DNA of 64,000 nucleotides from Chrysaora quinquecirrha (GCA_014526335.1 JACTAT010000050.1:1197348-1261347), one strand, 5' to 3'; counted from the first letter of the stretch, positions 21,401-33,900 are shown. Notes: generated by a model not told the origin, from the sequence alone. A program made the numbers and translations.

Positions 21401-24400
21401 TAATGCTTAATGGTTGAAATGATTTAATCACACGAATCCAAGCATAAGCTTAACTTTGTCATACTCTGAGAAGTAAGTATCATTGTATACCTGTCTTTTT
21501 CTCGTCATAATCTTTGAGCATTTGTTCCTTTTGATTATTTATCTGTTGAATCTCGAATGCATTTTGATCACTGAGTGAAACAATCGCTGTTTGCCTTTTC
21601 TGTGTCTTTTTCGTCATATATGACATGTATTCATGCTATCAGTAAAGAAATATCGGTCAGTCTATTAGGATAGGATATGTAACTTTCAAGAGCTCAAAAG
21701 ACGTAGAATGTTGCCGTTGGAATAGGTATATGAATGTTGGAATAGGAATGGTACTAACTGGTTAATCATACATTATTGCAACTGAAAATAAACATTCAAC
21801 TTGCTAACTTACACTCTCAATTCGTGTTTCTTGAGCTTCTTGCTGGAGCCATTCATTCTCTGAACGTCTTTGAAACGTTGTCAAGAAAAAATACATCGAA
21901 ATATCTAGTCTGAGCTCAGAACTATACCGATCAATGTATAGTCTGATTACAGCAGGGCATTTTTTAACAGTGTAACTACTGGGGAATGTTCCCCAGTAGG
22001 CCCAATGCCTTCCCCAGTATTGAGCACCGAAATCATACAATTTTCCCAGTAGTCTGGGCCCTTGTCGATTCCCACTTACCCACATGAATATCAGCTGGTG
22101 GGTTTAAGTGAAAATGGCTGTGGTTAATTAGCTATAAATGCATTAACAGTATCCCAGAACCATCCATACAAGCTTCTTAAGTATTGTTTTCTGGTTACCG
22201 TTTACGGATACCTGGGATTCCTCGCGAGTATCCGAGGTATCAAAAGTTTCCTGAAATTGAACAAAAGTTTCCTGAAATGATCACCAGAGAGACTCTAGCT
22301 ACCCAATTTTTCACAATTTTCCGGGAGAGCATGCCCCCGGACCCTTTTAGATGCTTAGACGCTCTACAGCCTTCTTTCTTCAGTCCCTCTTGACACCTCC
22401 CGATAAATTCTATGGAATTGCGCCCCTGGTCCTTTGCCATTTCTCATTTAGAGCAACTGTGAAAATCTTTAAAATGACGTATTTTAGCTACTTTTGGTTA
22501 TTACGCTTTTAGGTCCCCAGTAGTGAAAATTTCTTTTACAGGCTACCTTTTGGGACCTGTTTGAATTTTCCCCAGTAGTGAAAATTTCTTCGATCCTAAA
22601 ATAGCTCCCTGGCAACCTTCCATTATTTCTAAAATATTGAGAAATATTGAAATATCACTTGTCCCCAAATGTCCAATACTCTTGCCACTCTAGCTTTACG
22701 ATAATATTTCCAGATCAGCCAAGTGCTGATACAAGACTTTGAATGGAGCTAACACAACAAAGTATAATGTATGTTTCAAACTAACAGTATCTATGAATCA
22801 AGATCCTTTTTTAAACATTTAGAGCAACAACACAACCAATCAAGTCTGAGATATTGTCATACTTGCAAATCAGCAATTAAAAAAGAGTTACCAATACTGC
22901 AAGGAACCACTCGCCTTGCAAGTCTATAAACACTTATTAAGTTGTATTGTGTGTAAAATGCATTCTGAATACGACATAGTCCTGTTTTTTTCTTTGTTGC
23001 AATTCTTGAACTATGAGGCCTGTACCACTTTACAAAAGCAAGCTTGAACTGTTTTCTGATCGTGTGGTCACTGTCAGTGCATTTGACCACTGCATTGACT
23101 AGAAGAAAAAATTCAATCATGCAGAAGTAAGGCTGGGGCAGCTCACTTTCATTGACTGCCCAGTAAGCCTTGCAATATGAAGACCGTTGAGACCTGCTCA
23201 TTGAGGAACTCAGAAGCATTCCATTTACTGAGCAGCGTCCAAATTTGCTGAATACACGTGATATATGAACACAACGGTCTTCAAATACATCATTCAGGTG
23301 TTCTTCAACTTGCCTCATCATTTCATCACTCATCGTTTTATTAGATCTTTGTGGTGGCAACATTATCGCATCCTTGAAAAGATAGGTGCTGTCTCCTCTC
23401 TCTATAGCTCTTTGCCTCTCGAAAGAGGGGTACTTCGGGGTTTGCGGTATTGCGGTATCGGGGGTAAAATGTATGCGGTATTTCGGTATTGAAGGAAAAA
23501 CCTGGCGGTATTGCGGTATTGAAATTTCACAGCGCGGTATTCGGTATTTTTCGAACCTTGAAAGGAACAGCTAAGAGCCATAGCAGAAGAAAAAGCTTAA
23601 AGAGTTACCAGACATCAATACAAGAAAGGAAGTCGAAATGAAGAGAAGATTAATGTATTGAATTGTGAAATTTAACCAGTATAATTGTTTTGGCGCACCG
23701 AACCGGCCAAAGAAATGACTTTTTCGACAGTAATTTGTGATATTTTTCTGTTTACTTCATGACTTTACATTTCTGTTCCACGACGATACATTGTGGTTGC
23801 GTTTGGTTAGTTGATTTTACAATTTTTTTGCGCGATTTCACATTTTCGTTGCGCGATTTTGCATTTTGGTTCCACGACTTAACATCGATGCAGTAGGCTT
23901 GAAATGTGAAAAAAGTGAGTGACGTTTTTGACCGACACTGTTTGCAGTGATGTGTACAGTTTATGCTTCAATGATGATTCCTTTATACAGTGGCGTAGAT
24001 AGAGGGGGGTCAGGGGGGGCGAAAAACCCCCCTGTAAAGCTAAACAGCCGTTTTGTCGGAAAATTACTGATCTTGTCGGAAAATAATATAGTTATCTATT
24101 TCTAGTATCTAAGTGTAACATTTTGAAAGGAAATACTTGTATAACAACAATATTCTCGACACAATGATTAAACGTCTTTTTTTTTATAAGGAACCTTTGC
24201 TCTGAGTTGAGGCTGGAGTTCCTTAATTTTTCAACAAAATGAGGCTGAAAGTTCCTTATACTGTTCCTTGTCGTGGGATGTGTATAAATACTAATTTTTA
24301 CCGCAAATTCATAGAAACTTTTCTTCATTTCTAACTTTAAGTATAAATGGAGCCTTCTGGGGAAGAACGATGGGAAATATATTGTACTTTTGTTTCTTGT

Positions 24401-27400
24401 CGTACATATCGTCTTGTTCCTTAAAAAAGAGTTTCTTAGCTTTTCATCCGAGCCTCGACAGTTCCTTAAAGTTCCTTAATTTTTTGGGGATTTTCAGCCT
24501 CGATTTCCTTATAAAGGTGTTCCTTATAAAAAAAAAACCTGTACAGATTTAGAAGCACGGTTTAGCAACAGAACGGTAGGGGTTCTGAAAGCGCTACAAT
24601 GCATATCTCCTGCAAACATCATATCAGAGAAATCATCAAGCAAGTCACCAGCGGAATCTGATTTCAAAGATCTCTCCACCCTGATGCAATTCTACGAAAA
24701 GGATCTTTCCTCTAAAGATTCGGTGTCTCGAGAATATCAGAATCTTTTCCTGGTTTTGAATACTTGGGAATTCGATGAAGGTGAAGCTGTTCCAAGAGAT
24801 CACGAAGATTTGCTTCAGTTCCTGCATAAATTCAATCTCATGTCGTCTTCCGAGAATATAGCGACGTTGTTGCGATTAGCCCTCACCCTTCCAGTATCAT
24901 CGGCCCATGATGAAAGAGCATTTAGTTGCTTGAAGCGAGTCAAAACGTACTTGAGAAGTACCATGTCCGAGGATCGACTTTCTAATCTTGCTTGCATCTC
25001 GATCAATAGAGAAACTGTGGCTAAAATTCATCTGAGAGATTTGCAACTGCCCTTTTTAAAAGATAAAACCCGAAAAATCTTTAAATAACTATAATTTTGA
25101 CACTTTACTTTGAATTAATAATGACAAGAGTTTATCTTCTGTTTACGTTCAGTTCTAGTAGCTGATGTCTTTATTTTATATCCTTAGTCTTGAAGAAATA
25201 AAAATGCGGATAAATTTTTGTCGGAAAATCTGAGTTTCTCGCCCCCCCTATACAATTTCCTATCTACGCCACTGCCTTTATATTTCCCTTGATGTTGGAA
25301 TATATAAGGCCAGCATCCGGTGAGCCCTGTAAATAATGTACGCATCTAGATTTTAAGGTGGCGCTACCCTGTTCGGTGTGCGCTTTGCCCGAAAAGGGGC
25401 TAGTCTACTAATCCTGTTTCGTGTTGTGAGACGAGGGGTGGCGCTAGGTTTTGCCCGAAAAGGGGCTAACGTAAAAAACATATTCTTATCTATGCTTGAC
25501 CTGATTCCTTATCTTCAGATCGTGTTGGTCTTTATTAGTTCAAGACGATGCATAGCTTTGAATCTATTGACAACCATTTCCAGATTTGCTGTGCTTCTCT
25601 TTTCAAGGGCAAGTTGGCCAAAGTCCAATTCAGCCAACGCTGCAGCTGCATAACCCTGGGGGGTCTGGGGTACTCCCAAGAAAATTTTGAATTCTGGATG
25701 CCCTTAGATGCGATTTCCAAGCATCTGGGGAGCCTAATTTCCTAAGATAATCACTCATTTTGGCACACGAAATGCTAGACATTGAAGTGCATTGAAGTTA
25801 ATCTTGGCGTTTCCATTAATTCATTATTGCCGATTTTTGGTTGGTTGTCAAAATACCTCGACCCCTCTAAATCGACCCCTGCCTTCTCTGTGGATCTCTA
25901 ACGCCATCAAAATCTCAAAGGATCGTTTTTCATTACTGTTCGCAAGTGATTAGATGCTTCATTAGATGCATCAAACTAAAATTTCTCTCACATCAGGCTG
26001 GCGAGACTAGTAGCGTGCACACAATCAGCGTTAGATGCTCTAGCCCATAAAAATGCAGCTTTTAGCTTTACAAGATAGTTGGCTTTGAAGCTCTAATAAG
26101 GATGATGGGGCTTCATTTTCCTTCTTTCCTTTTAACAAACACGCGAATATTACAACTTAATTGCAGAAGGCGCCTTTTTCAACTTGAAATAGGTCTGCAG
26201 GACTATTAATATTTCTTGTCAAAGAGATTGATGTTGGGCTGAGCAATGTTCGCTATTCGTTGCAGAATAGTTATATTCCTCGTGCTGAATCTTCCTCAGA
26301 TTCCATCTTAACTTGATCAAGAACCGGAAAAAGAGTCGAAGTGACAAAAGAAGTCATCCATAGGCACTTCCCCGACAGCGAGAGGATTTTCCCTGATGGG
26401 GGCTTGAGTTCCCCGACGAGGGGCTGTAGCCACCCCTGAGCCAGTTGGCATTGCACTGAACTTGTTCGTGTTGTCTACATTTGCGATCTCCAAGTTAACT
26501 CAATAAAATTATTACCAAAATGCAAGAATGTGCGTCTTTTCTTGAGCAACTAGCAGGGCGCACATCTAGAATATTTTGGGGCGTAAACGTAGATGGGACA
26601 GACTAAGATTTTGGGAACCGTTTGGGCCTCTTTAGATGTCCAATTGCCAATGACTTTATCCGAAAGGAAAGACAGTAAACGTAATTAGGCAAGCAACAAT
26701 TTAAAAACACAAGCGTCCAGGGGCGCACCCCAATATTTTGTCAGTCGGTCCAGTCGGTCCAAAAGTTTTACCTTATTGGAAACGTCAAAAGTACAGACCA
26801 TGAAAGTTCTCTGAAGTCATCGAGTCTTTCGGGAAAGTTACGAGTGAAGAACCGATACATCTCACGATCACAATTGATCTAGGACAGTTCAAATTGAATT
26901 CGGTCCGATTTGAATTGGAAAATAGTCAGTACGGGACAAAAAAAGCGTTTTAGACGAATACGATGCACATGAATTATTATGGGAATGTGTCGAGCACTTT
27001 GGGATGCTTGATTTTAAAGACCTATACAATAATACAATAATGTTGAGGGTTGCTGAAGCCATCTATTTGCTCATCTAAGTTGAAGTCGTTTCTGATACCA
27101 TACCATAGTTTTGTAACTCGTATGAAAAAAATGCCGATTTAAGCCAAACGAGGGCTGGTATTTTGATAAATTTTCCGGGGGAGTATGCCCCCGGACCCCC
27201 CTAAATGCTTTTTTTCTTATAATACATAGTAAGTACAGTACAGTACAAGAAATTCTACCCCTCCCCTTGTCATTGCTCCAGCCCTAAACAACTGTTCGCA
27301 AGCCAGTTGCCACATCCTTGTAGACCGAGCAACTACAATTTATGCTGCTTTGTGCAGTGCTGAACATTTCTTGAAATGTTGCTAGCCTGATTACGTATAC

Positions 27401-30326
27401 TGTCTTCTGTCTTGCCTTTCGGGTAGAAATCATGGACAATTAGACATCTCAAAAGGCCCAGTCGGTCCACAAAATCTAAGTCGGTCCCGTCTAGACTTGC
27501 ACCCCCCCAAAAAAATTTTGGATGTGCGCCCCTGCAAGCGTCTCAAAGTGCTCTACGCATTCCCATAGTAATTTATGTTCATCGTTTTCGTCTAAAACGC
27601 TGTGTTGATCCCGCACTGACTATTTTCCAATTCTCATGGGACCGAATTCAATTTTAACTGTCCTGGATCGATTGTGATCTTTAGATATATCAGTTCTTCA
27701 CTCGTAACTTTACATGATGACTTCAGAGAACTTTCCTGGTCCAAACTTTTTCAAATTTGTCCAAGTTTTGGACTAACTACTAATCAAATTTTTAGACTGA
27801 CGTTGCCAATAAGGTAAAATTTCTGTACCGACTGACAAAATATTGGGGGGGGGGTGTCACACCCACATCCCACTAATGTGCGCCCCTGGCAGTTAGGCTA
27901 CCACTAGGAAGCGTTGTCGTTGCATACAGTGGGAGCAAGATTCGGTCTGAAACGAATTTAACTCTAACCAGGTAAAATTCCAAGACAAACAACAAGAAGA
28001 CATATAATAACAAGTTAAGCAATACACGGGACCAGTTTTTAACCAAAATTGTCTAAAATTTTCAAAGCTCTCAATGTTGTGTCTTGAGTTTTACCCTGGG
28101 TTCTTGAGTTTATAACTATGCTCTTATTAAGTTCTTTCCTCCTCATTGACTGCTTCATCTCTGCCAAAACGAGGATATTATTTCATTTTATCCAAAATAG
28201 GGCGTTTCTCGGTACACTAAAGGGCGCTTCCCGGCATTCTAGAGGGCGTGGTCCCAAAAATTTTTCTAGTGGCTAACCCCCAGACCCCCAAATTTTGCTC
28301 GCTTTGCTCGCTAGTCCAGCTTAACATGACCTAACTACGGATCTGGAGGGAGAAATGGGACAAATGTATTAAAGATGGATTCAAATTCTTATACACTGGT
28401 GTTCTGTGTCATAATCACATTAACAATATTGATATTTTAGTTTTCAGCAATTTTCGGTATTTTGCAATTTTTTCGTGCGATATTCGGGATTCGGCGATTT
28501 TTTAGCCCGGTATTGCGGTATTGGGACCCCCCCGAAGTACCCCTCTCGAAAGAGTCATCATCTTGCTGCCCCTTTTGCGAAAGGAAGTTCTCTGCAGATA
28601 TTTGTTCGATATGTTTTTCGTGCGCTATTTTCTCTGTTTCCTCCGTATCTTGCTCATTTTCTGTCATATGAATAACAGATGGGCAGTTGTCTTTAACATC
28701 TTTATACAAGGCCTCTGGCAGTGTCTGAAAGATATCTGATGCTGACAATTGCTGTTGCTTGGTAAATCGGCCAAAAACTTCTTTCTCCACTGATCTTCCG
28801 CTAGTTGGCAAACCAGACAAAATGCCATTTAGCCTTTCTGATGCAAAGCACCAAAAGGAGTGGCAAGGGCCATAACACAAAATGACATCTGCAAGGTGCA
28901 ATACCAAATGATTGTTTATTGAAACCTTCCATTTGCCATAAATGCTGCCAAATAATTTATGATGCTCTATGATCATACCTCTAAGCTGCTCCACTTCTTC
29001 AATCGTTATTTTGTATTTACAAACCAAATCAACAATCTGACACAAGAGGACCAGGCATTTGTAATTTTCGTCAGGGATAATCTCGTAAAAGCAAGGTCTT
29101 GCATAAATTGACGCAAAAAGCAGCCATTGCTGGGCAGTGAATCCATCCAATGATGCCTTTTCAAGCAAAGCCGTTGGAAGGTGACCACAGTCAGATGGTA
29201 CATTGATTCTCTTCAAACGCTGTTTGACTTTATCAATGTCTGCAAGATTTAAAATTGCTTCCTCGTCAGCATTTTGACCAATAAGAAGACTGATTTCTTT
29301 CTTCACCAGGCCAAGCAGTATAGCATGCATTGGGTCTATTGCACACATAGAAACCGGATCAAAGTATGGAAGTCTGTGCAACTCAGAGTAACGAACTCCA
29401 TTTTTGCTGGAAATCTTATTTGCAGTGGTTTTATTATGAGCATTGCAGAATTCTTCCGATTGCCTAAGAACTTCATATTTTGTTCTCAGCTTAAAATTGA
29501 AATTCTGAGCCAAATAGCTCATCCTTCCTGTCAGCATACCTCCACTGTCCTTTTCTCTGTCTGCCTTAAATTCGCATTTATTACACCCTTTGTTGGCGGT
29601 GTATGATAAAAATTGGCTTGCTTTTCGTATTGCTGGAGTGTCGCCAGATAAGCTGAGAAGAATAGCCTTTATTTTGATTGGTTGTTCATTTTCTTCTATA
29701 ATGACTTCAATGCCTCTCCACAGGACTAGAAGATCATCAACCAAAGGCCTCAGGTGTTCATATGAACTTTTGGCTCTGTTGGACCAGGCATTATGCCTAC
29801 TACGCACATCCACTTTTTCAAGAACCGCTCAGAGCGTGGCAGGTTCAAGACAGCCAGGTATATGGTCCCTATACTATACTGAGACCTTTTATATGGCTTC
29901 ACCCAGTCTATGAAAAGCATGAAGGCAATGTTATAAGTATGAAGCAGGAAACCATTATTGCCTTCTGTGAACTCTTTCCATAGACATCCATCCCAGATAT
30001 CTTCCATCTCTACTGAAGAGCATCTTCTAAACCTTTTTTGAAGAAGGTGTCTAAATTTTCTTGACTTCATCATTTCTCTTATCCAAATAGATGGAGGATT
30101 GAACAAGAAGACTTTAAATGGCACAAACAGGCCTATATGCTTTGTTACTGTAGGCCACAAAAAAGCCAGAACCTCGCCACCGAAATTTAAACAAGACACA
30201 ACTAAATATTTATACTCACTCTTCCTTCAGCTGTAACTCTTTTAACGTTGGCCCTTCTGGTTTTCTTTCCTCGCCATCATCTTCTCCACCTTGCTTTTCT
30301 GCTTTTCCTTTCTTCTTGGGCGCCAT
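18437..30326 (-). CDS. CCDC166-like DUF4515 coiled-coil protein, 6 exons, transposon-laden intron 1
   Basis: Minus-strand exons are 30220-30326, 21813-21867, 21491-21635, 20521-20600, 19555-19731 and 18437-18697. Every phase fits; the CDS is 825 nt (274 aa). The N-terminus MAPKKKGKAEKQ matches the MAPKKK start of vertebrate CCDC166. Later blocks align with it: ENEWLQQEAQETRIES, LQQEQEAEIAKLEKEVQEMR, HSDAVQKLKTKFITEKCAF and EENRTLRKELLGLIQQTRVL. Apart from the basic N-terminus it is all charged coiled coil. The DUF4515 family also includes basal-body/cilia proteins (BBOF1, CCDC121), so a ciliary role is plausible but unproven. Intron 1 is about 8.35 kb and is largely nested transposons. Direct joining of exon 1 to exon 2 keeps frame, yet about 20-25 residues present in CCDC166 between them are missing, so a small exon may be hidden or lost. 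Confidence 0.8.
18728..19060. repeat. TIR-type repeat related to 2159
   Basis: Opens AGCCTGGTTTCCATATAGCG and contains GGTGCCGTAAGGTTGCGG and inverse-like GCCGGCGGTACGG motifs. The right end is unclear. It lies in the last intron of the CCDC166-like gene. Confidence 0.4.
19125..19422. mobile_element. MITE, TTATAAGAAAC family (CCDC166-like intron 5)
   Basis: Same TIR and internal block as the copy at 8864-9250, with only scattered differences and about 90 bp missing near the left end. The two copies are the youngest pair of the family in the window. Confidence 0.75.
20960..21245. repeat. Palindromic MITE copy (CCDC166-like intron 3)
   Basis: Opens with ACCGATCAAACATTGTTGGC and closes with CCAACAATGTTTGATCGTTT GGCCAGGGCC, a clear terminal inverted pair. 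Confidence 0.7.
24171..24544. mobile_element. MITE of the TTATAAGAAAC family, nested in the hAT element
   Basis: It begins with a T-run plus ATAAGGAACC and ends with the inverse, GGTTCCTTATAAAA-like sequence. The interior repeats the subterminal AGTTCCTTAATTTTT motif in both orientations. Same family as the copies at 493-857, 8864-9250, 19125-19422 and 46010-46376, but with GGAAC replacing GAAAC. Confidence 0.6.
24548..25088 (+). pseudogene. hAT transposase remnant (ZMYM1-like, C-terminal dimerisation domain)
   Basis: The open frame runs to the stop at 25086-25088. The visible motif PVSSAHDERAFSCLKRVKTY followed by LRSTMSEDRLSNLACISI is the hAT family C-terminal dimerisation domain (Dimer_Tnp_hAT). 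The frame is already open upstream of the first Met (24684), back to about 24548, and shows family-like sequence there (LEARFSNRTVGVLKALQCI), then runs into a MITE. The DDE catalytic core and BED-type finger are absent, so it cannot catalyse transposition. Confidence 0.75.
26554..27888. mobile_element. hAT-like element Y (TIR CAGGGGCGCAC), host of a second copy
   Basis: Left end CAGGGCGCAC at 26554 and right end GTGCGCCCCTG at 27888. Flanks GCAACTAG (26546-26553) and GCAGTTAG (27889-27896) agree at 6 of 8 positions, as expected of an aged TSD. It is interrupted by copy X at 26718-27534. Its right part (27543-27888) is an inverted, diverged match to the left part of X (26718-27000). No coding capacity. 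Confidence 0.65.
26718..27534. mobile_element. hAT-like element X, inserted into Y
   Basis: Inverted ends CAGGGGCGCAC (26718) and GTGCGCCCCTG (27534) with a perfect 8-bp TSD CAAGCGTC (26710-26717 and 27535-27542). It lacks a transposase. It carries internal CGGTCCAGTCGGTCC repeats near the left end and a GCCCCCGGACCCCCCTA motif that also occurs degraded near 22330. Confidence 0.8.
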
Positions 30327-30966
30327 CTTGGAAGATATGCTTCCATGTACACTTGGCAACAATAAAAGCTCAGTCTCGCTATGAAAGCGAAGCGAGGTGT
30401 AAATCCACGTGTTTATATGTTTATTGAAAAATGTGGTGGTGAATGGTAGTATAGAAAATTCTTATTCTTGCAGAGTGAAACAACCGTTAGCCATCGCCAA
30501 ACGATCAAACCTTGTTTGTCAAACATTTGAAATTTGTTTGCTTACGTTTAAAATCCTTGTTTGTTATTGAAGAAATTACCTAGATATTGAAAAACATTAT
30601 TGAAAAATGTCAAACATTTTTGCTCGATCATAGATAATGATCTACGAGGATTGTTTAGTAATATGGCAATACGGTAAAACATTATGATTGGCAAGCAAAT
30701 TGCAAATGTTGGACAAACAGTGTTTGATTGTTTGGCCATGGCTTTAGTACATCCAACTGCAATGGAAAAGGCATCGTGGGCACAATGAAAGTACAGTGCA
30801 GAGGGTGTTTATTCAGACTGGCATTGACTTCAAACAGCCATTGTTTTCAAATAAATCCCCAGATTTTCTCTCTTCATATAAGAAAAACAATTCACAAGAA
30901 AACAAACAACTCTTCGATTGGAAACATTTTTCATCCTCAATTCAAATATCTACTGTTGCAACAGTC
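30327..30966. other. Intergenic spacer between CCDC166-like and RPL18, with a palindromic MITE
   Basis: This holds the presumed promoter of the CCDC166-like gene (start codon at 30326), an inverted-repeat MITE at about 30490-30750 and the 3' region of RPL18. No further coding exon was seen. Confidence 0.5.
30490..30750. repeat. Palindromic MITE copy upstream of the CCDC166-like gene
   Basis: Opens GCCAAACGATCAAACCTTGT and closes ACAGTGTTTGATTGTTTGGC. It lies about 165 bp upstream of the start codon at 30326, so it may overlap the promoter. Confidence 0.65.
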
Positions 30967-33900
30967 TTAAACCTTGAAACCACGGCTCTTACGTCTTCCT
31001 CTTGCTCTCTCAAACTTGCGTCCTTTAGCTCTGACAAAAGGCCTGGGAAAAGAAAGCATTAATTCAAGCAATTATCAATAAAAACCAAACAATAATGATT
31101 TATCTTCCTTTTAGTATTAAAGCAGGTGCAGGTAAGAAAGGAAGGTGAAACAGAGAAAGGAAGGAAAACAGTTTTCAAATTGTTAAAACTGAGTGCTAGC
31201 ATAAGATGCTTTATTGTTTCAGTAGAATGCCAGTCAGTTAGCAAAAATGACCCTCCTTGTAGAACAGCCTTAAAAGATATCATCTATATTATACCTCATT
31301 TTTCCTTACTTTCCCTTGACCGTCCTTTGACAGTGTAGAAAATTGTATATATACAAAATGTATGCAATTAGATAGACAGAAAAGAAAATGCACCAAAAAT
31401 GCATGTCAAAATGTGGTGAATTAAGGTAGTTAACCAACTTTTAAGAATTTATGATAGATAGGCAGGTTAAGATAGTTGAAGATAGAAATTAACATACTTG
31501 GTAGTGCTGTGTGGCACACCAGGAGCTGGGCCAAAATGTCTGCAGGATTCTCTTGAATTTCTTGGTCCTGATGACATAAAACAAAAGGATTATAATTATT
31601 TCAATAATTTCATATTAATATATAATAATCAACCCATACCATCTACAAAGAAAGACTGAGTTTTCTGATAAGAATACTTAAGCACATCCCATCTACAATC
31701 ACTGACAAAATTGTTGAGACAATCCTGAAAATACAACTCCACATACAGTACTTGCTCACTTTGCCCCCTCCCCCGGTGCAATGTTGGTAATTTCGTTTGA
31801 TTCGCCACAGAATTGAACAATCCATCATGTGGGGCAGAACATGTATAAAGAAATCCATCAGAAAGCAATCAACATTGAATGAAGAAGGGGGGGTCAGAGA
31901 CATTCACCCTTATCAATATGACGGAGTATCTGTCTCAACATACTAGGAGCTGTGCATTGAAAAATGATAGTATCCTACCTTGCATCAACAAAGTATTCTT
32001 TCCGGTTGGAGATCTTAATGCAAGCTGGTCAAATGTAATGACCTCTCCACCAGCCTTCAGGATTCTTGCACGGGCACCCTCAGTAAACCTCAGAGCACAA
32101 ACCTTAATAGAAAAGAGACATTTTAGTATTAAAAACTTGATTTTTGCATTGTGCATGAAATGATGTAATATTAACCAGCAAGTCTGTCTCAATTCTCAGA
32201 AAAGGTTTTCCTTATGAAGCAGACCTTACACTTGCCCAAGAAATGCTTGTTACATAAAGGACAATAATTTCATTGGCTATAAACTCGGGGGCAACAAACT
32301 CAAGGGGGATAACCTTGGAAATGAAAAGTGAACCTTGCGTAACTGACCTTCAATTTTGGGATATCATGAATTCTGATGTCATCAGTGACAGTTGAAACTG
32401 TGACAATAATCTTTCCCTCATTTCCTGGCTTCTTAACTCGTCTGACCTAAAAAATGAAAGCAAAAATGACAAAACATGCAATGCCAACGAAAGGCGTTGT
32501 GGATGATAATTTTTGCACACATTTTATAATCTAATGGAATCTAAGATGCACAAGGAATCTCAAAGGGAGAATCTACAAGTGTGAGACCCGATATAACATA
32601 CAGGTCAGACATGGATGGTAAGATCGGATGAAGAGAGCATTCTTAGAAGAGCTGAAAGATGTATTATCTGCACCAAGTCATGGAAGGAAAGTCAATATTC
32701 CTATGATTGTTTCTCTGTCTAAAAGTACTCACATGAAAAATTTACTGAAGAAATTTAAAAATTTAAAGAGACAATTAGGAGAGACAAATTTACAGAGCTG
32801 ATGTGAAGTTCTAAAAGACTGGATTGTTATGCTTGAAAAGTTTCAACATCTTGAAATAGGGGAGTGCCTTTTTACTATGATAACAGTACATGTTAAGGTA
32901 TTTTTTCAACTGAATACTTACAATTCTTGCAAGGGAAAGTGGAGGACGGTTAGTCTTGCTCATGAAAAGTCTTTTCAAGATCACTGCATTGAAAGGAGAG
33001 CTTGTTCTTCTTGCCAAAAATCTGTAAAGCTAAGACCAGAAGAAAAAGACCTTTAAATGGCTAATGGTTACAAGCAGTGGAACAAATGATACAGGAGTTT
33101 TCAATGTTATGACTAACACCTACAATAACACTATACCCCAACCCTAACAATTCAATTCAATTTCAAAATTGCAATGAATAGCGGAATTATATTTGGGCAT
33201 ACTAAGCCCAAAAGCCCGAAGTCTGCCCGAAAATGATTCCGCTAGTCATCGCAATTTTGAAGTTTTGTACAACTCAAAGACTATTCAATTCAATTTATCC
33301 ATAATAACATTACTACACAAATTGGAGTGTCATCATACAGAGTTAACTAAATTAACCTTAACAGCAAAGCTTATGTAAACCCTTATTCTAAGGGCTGTAT
33401 GTTTACATGAAGGCAAGCTGGCTTGTCTTACCAAGATCTACCAGAACAATTAATTCTTTTGTTTGTTAATCTTTTATTTACAGGAGCGACTACTCGGCCC
33501 AGTGAGGTGAGCATTTGTGAGAAAAGGACGTGGATCTAGCCTGGCCGAGATCTGTGGGGCAAAACAATCCTTTGTTTGTTGTGTTTACATGCAGAGGGGG
33601 CTAGCCCGGTCAGGTGAGATGAAATGCCAACAGAAATGCATGTGCAAGTTCTAAAAGCCGACCAGCTTGGCTAATGGGGCTGGAAAATCTATCCATGTAA
33701 ATGCTGGTACTCCAAAATCTACCTGGACTGGCCCTCCTCCCTGTAAACAGGCCCTAATCCTAACCCTTAACCGTAACTCATGTTGTATCTTGCACGTAAT
33801 GCACACATACCTAAAAGGTGTGCGTGTATGTTGCAAAGCAAACATGACAGCATTGTTCTTCTACCAACATGCAAAACGGTATCATGTGCACAATGGGGCA

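Larger units (their letters stand above)
23988..25274 (+). mobile_element. hAT element, TIR CAGTGGCGTAGATAG, TSD CCTTTATA
   Basis: Perfect inverted ends CAGTGGCGTAGATAG/CTATCTACGCCACTG are flanked by the perfect 8-bp duplication CCTTTATA (23980-23987 and 25275-25282). The interior carries the C-terminal part of a ZMYM1-like hAT transposase. The 5' part of the transposase is missing and a short MITE (24171-24544) sits directly before the surviving coding stretch. A defective copy nested in the 5.1-kb element. Confidence 0.88.
23426..28544. mobile_element. 5.1-kb hAT-type element (8-bp TSD) inserted in the CACTA transposase
   Basis: Ends are inverted: AGGGGTACTTCGGGG at 23426 and its complement ending at 28544. 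Both are flanked by the 8-bp direct repeat CTCGAAAG (23418-23425 and 28545-28552). Just inside both ends are GCGGTATTGCGGTAT-like subterminal repeats. An 8-bp TSD fits the hAT superfamily. No transposase of its own is evident, so it looks non-autonomous, and much of its length comes from the later insertions at 23988-25274 and 26554-27888. Confidence 0.8.
22857..30205 (-). pseudogene. CACTA/EnSpm-like Tnp2 transposase gene, broken by nested insertions
   Basis: The transposase reads on the minus strand in three visible pieces: about 30205-29752, 29800-28553 and 23425-22857. The first two contain the Tnp2-family stretch GIMPGPTEPK directly followed, one frame over, by SYEHLRPLVDDLLVLWRGIE, so a single-base frameshift lies near 29765. 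Further motifs are KGCNKCEF, RLPYFDPVSMCAIDPMHAIL (the family's D-x-MH block), HLADVILCYGPCHSFWCF and, in the last piece, LAFVKWYRPHSS. The frame stops at 28553 only because a 5.1-kb element is inserted; the codons on both sides of it continue in the same frame once one copy of the duplicated 8 bp is discounted. The N-terminal zinc-binding part typical of full-length proteins is absent. Terminal CACTA repeats were not identified. Not functional as it stands. Confidence 0.8.

Noticed and set aside
21804..22085. 93-aa minus-strand ORF as a gene
   Set aside because: Only 21813-21867 is coding (an exon of the CCDC166-like gene); the rest is intron.
22857..23363. Separate 168-aa gene
   Set aside because: It continues the CACTA transposase frame interrupted by the 5.1-kb insertion.
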